64,000 nucleotides of DNA, from assembly GCF_000828615.1 (NCBI RefSeq), contig NZ_AP012273.1:1674001-1738000 (forward strand), written 5' to 3'. A program made the translations under genes and the position numbers. Below the pieces are notes generated by a model. That model ran no database searches. It was not told the origin of the DNA and saw nothing but the letters and a program-made list of their open reading frames with translations. This document shows, one piece after another, positions 63,956-64,000 of the stretch; position 1 is the first letter of the stretch, and each line of letters starts with the position of its first letter. This DNA comes from Thiolapillus brandeum (GTDB lineage: Bacteria > Pseudomonadota > Gammaproteobacteria > Chromatiales > Chromatiaceae).

Positions 63956-64000
63956 CACCGATTCCGGCGCACAGGGGCGCTGCTCATATCCCAGGCGGAC
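63955..64000 (-). CDS. 3' end of a gene entering from the right edge
   Basis: A frame open from the window edge ends with TGA at 63957-63955, one base overlapping the next start (TGATG). Only 14 codons are visible, ending SSAPVRRNR. The overlap is the same type seen between the next two genes, so this is likely the C-terminus of another cluster member. Confidence 0.4.
   Translation of the reverse strand, partial: SAWDMSSAPVRRNR

Overview
The window is chromosomal DNA of a gammaproteobacterium. The evidence is gene order: rimP-nusA-infB, ratA-rnfH facing smpB, yceF/rluC/rne, comEC-exbBD-lpxK-ycaR-kdsB and lolCD all match gammaproteobacterial blocks. The base composition (GC-rich third positions), the many c-type cytochromes and Fe-S proteins, and the DmsA-like respiratory cluster fit an environmental, respiring lineage such as Chromatiales or a sulfur-oxidising relative. 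That placement is inference, because no rRNA or tRNA gene is visible.

Layout. 1-4.6 kb: translation/transcription operon rimP-nusA-infB (minus; infB is cut by the left edge), with a clear promoter and a structured leader. 4.7-7 kb: rnfH, ratA and an AGCS sodium symporter. 7-9.1 kb: smpB, a PPK2 polyphosphate kinase and a YceF-type pyrophosphatase (plus). 9.1-14.7 kb: a small membrane protein, a HAD phosphatase and rluC (minus), divergent from rne, which has a long structured leader. 14.8-22.6 kb: a low-molecular-weight phosphatase, then a copper-resistance operon (Cys/Met-rich CopL-like protein, CopA multicopper oxidase with Met-rich repeats, CopB, DUF411 protein, CopA P-type ATPase with three HMA domains, CopZ).

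22.6-35 kb is the most unusual region. A two-component system (a membrane kinase with a CXXCH heme motif in its periplasmic loop, and an NtrC-type sigma-54 activator) faces two sigma-54 promoters. Both promoters carry the same palindrome, TGACA-N3-TGTCA, about 120 bp upstream of the predicted start. The first drives a secreted protein with three internal repeats. The second drives an apparent eight-gene operon: a small exported protein, an exported protein made almost wholly of Gly-Met-X triplets, a pentaheme cytochrome c, a DmsA-like molybdoenzyme with a His in place of one Fe-S cysteine, a DmsB-like ferredoxin, a TorD-like chaperone, a monoheme cytochrome c and a polyferredoxin. No DmsC anchor is present. 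I read it as one inducible periplasmic redox system whose substrate I cannot name.

35-45 kb: kdsB, ycaR, lpxK, exbD, exbB and comEC (envelope and DNA uptake), DUF2062, lolCD, then a Lys/Ala-rich histone-like protein beside a second PPK2. 45-54.5 kb: a TrpD2-like transferase, a Rieske ferredoxin and a TPR-diguanylate cyclase; an RND/MMPL exporter with a LolA-like protein and a beta-barrel; small envelope proteins. 54.5-58 kb: mfd. 58.3-64 kb: an AT-rich lipoprotein gene, a radical SAM/SPASM protein and, on the minus strand, two sulfotransferases flanking an unknown type II membrane protein. This looks like an accessory modification cluster that runs past the right edge.
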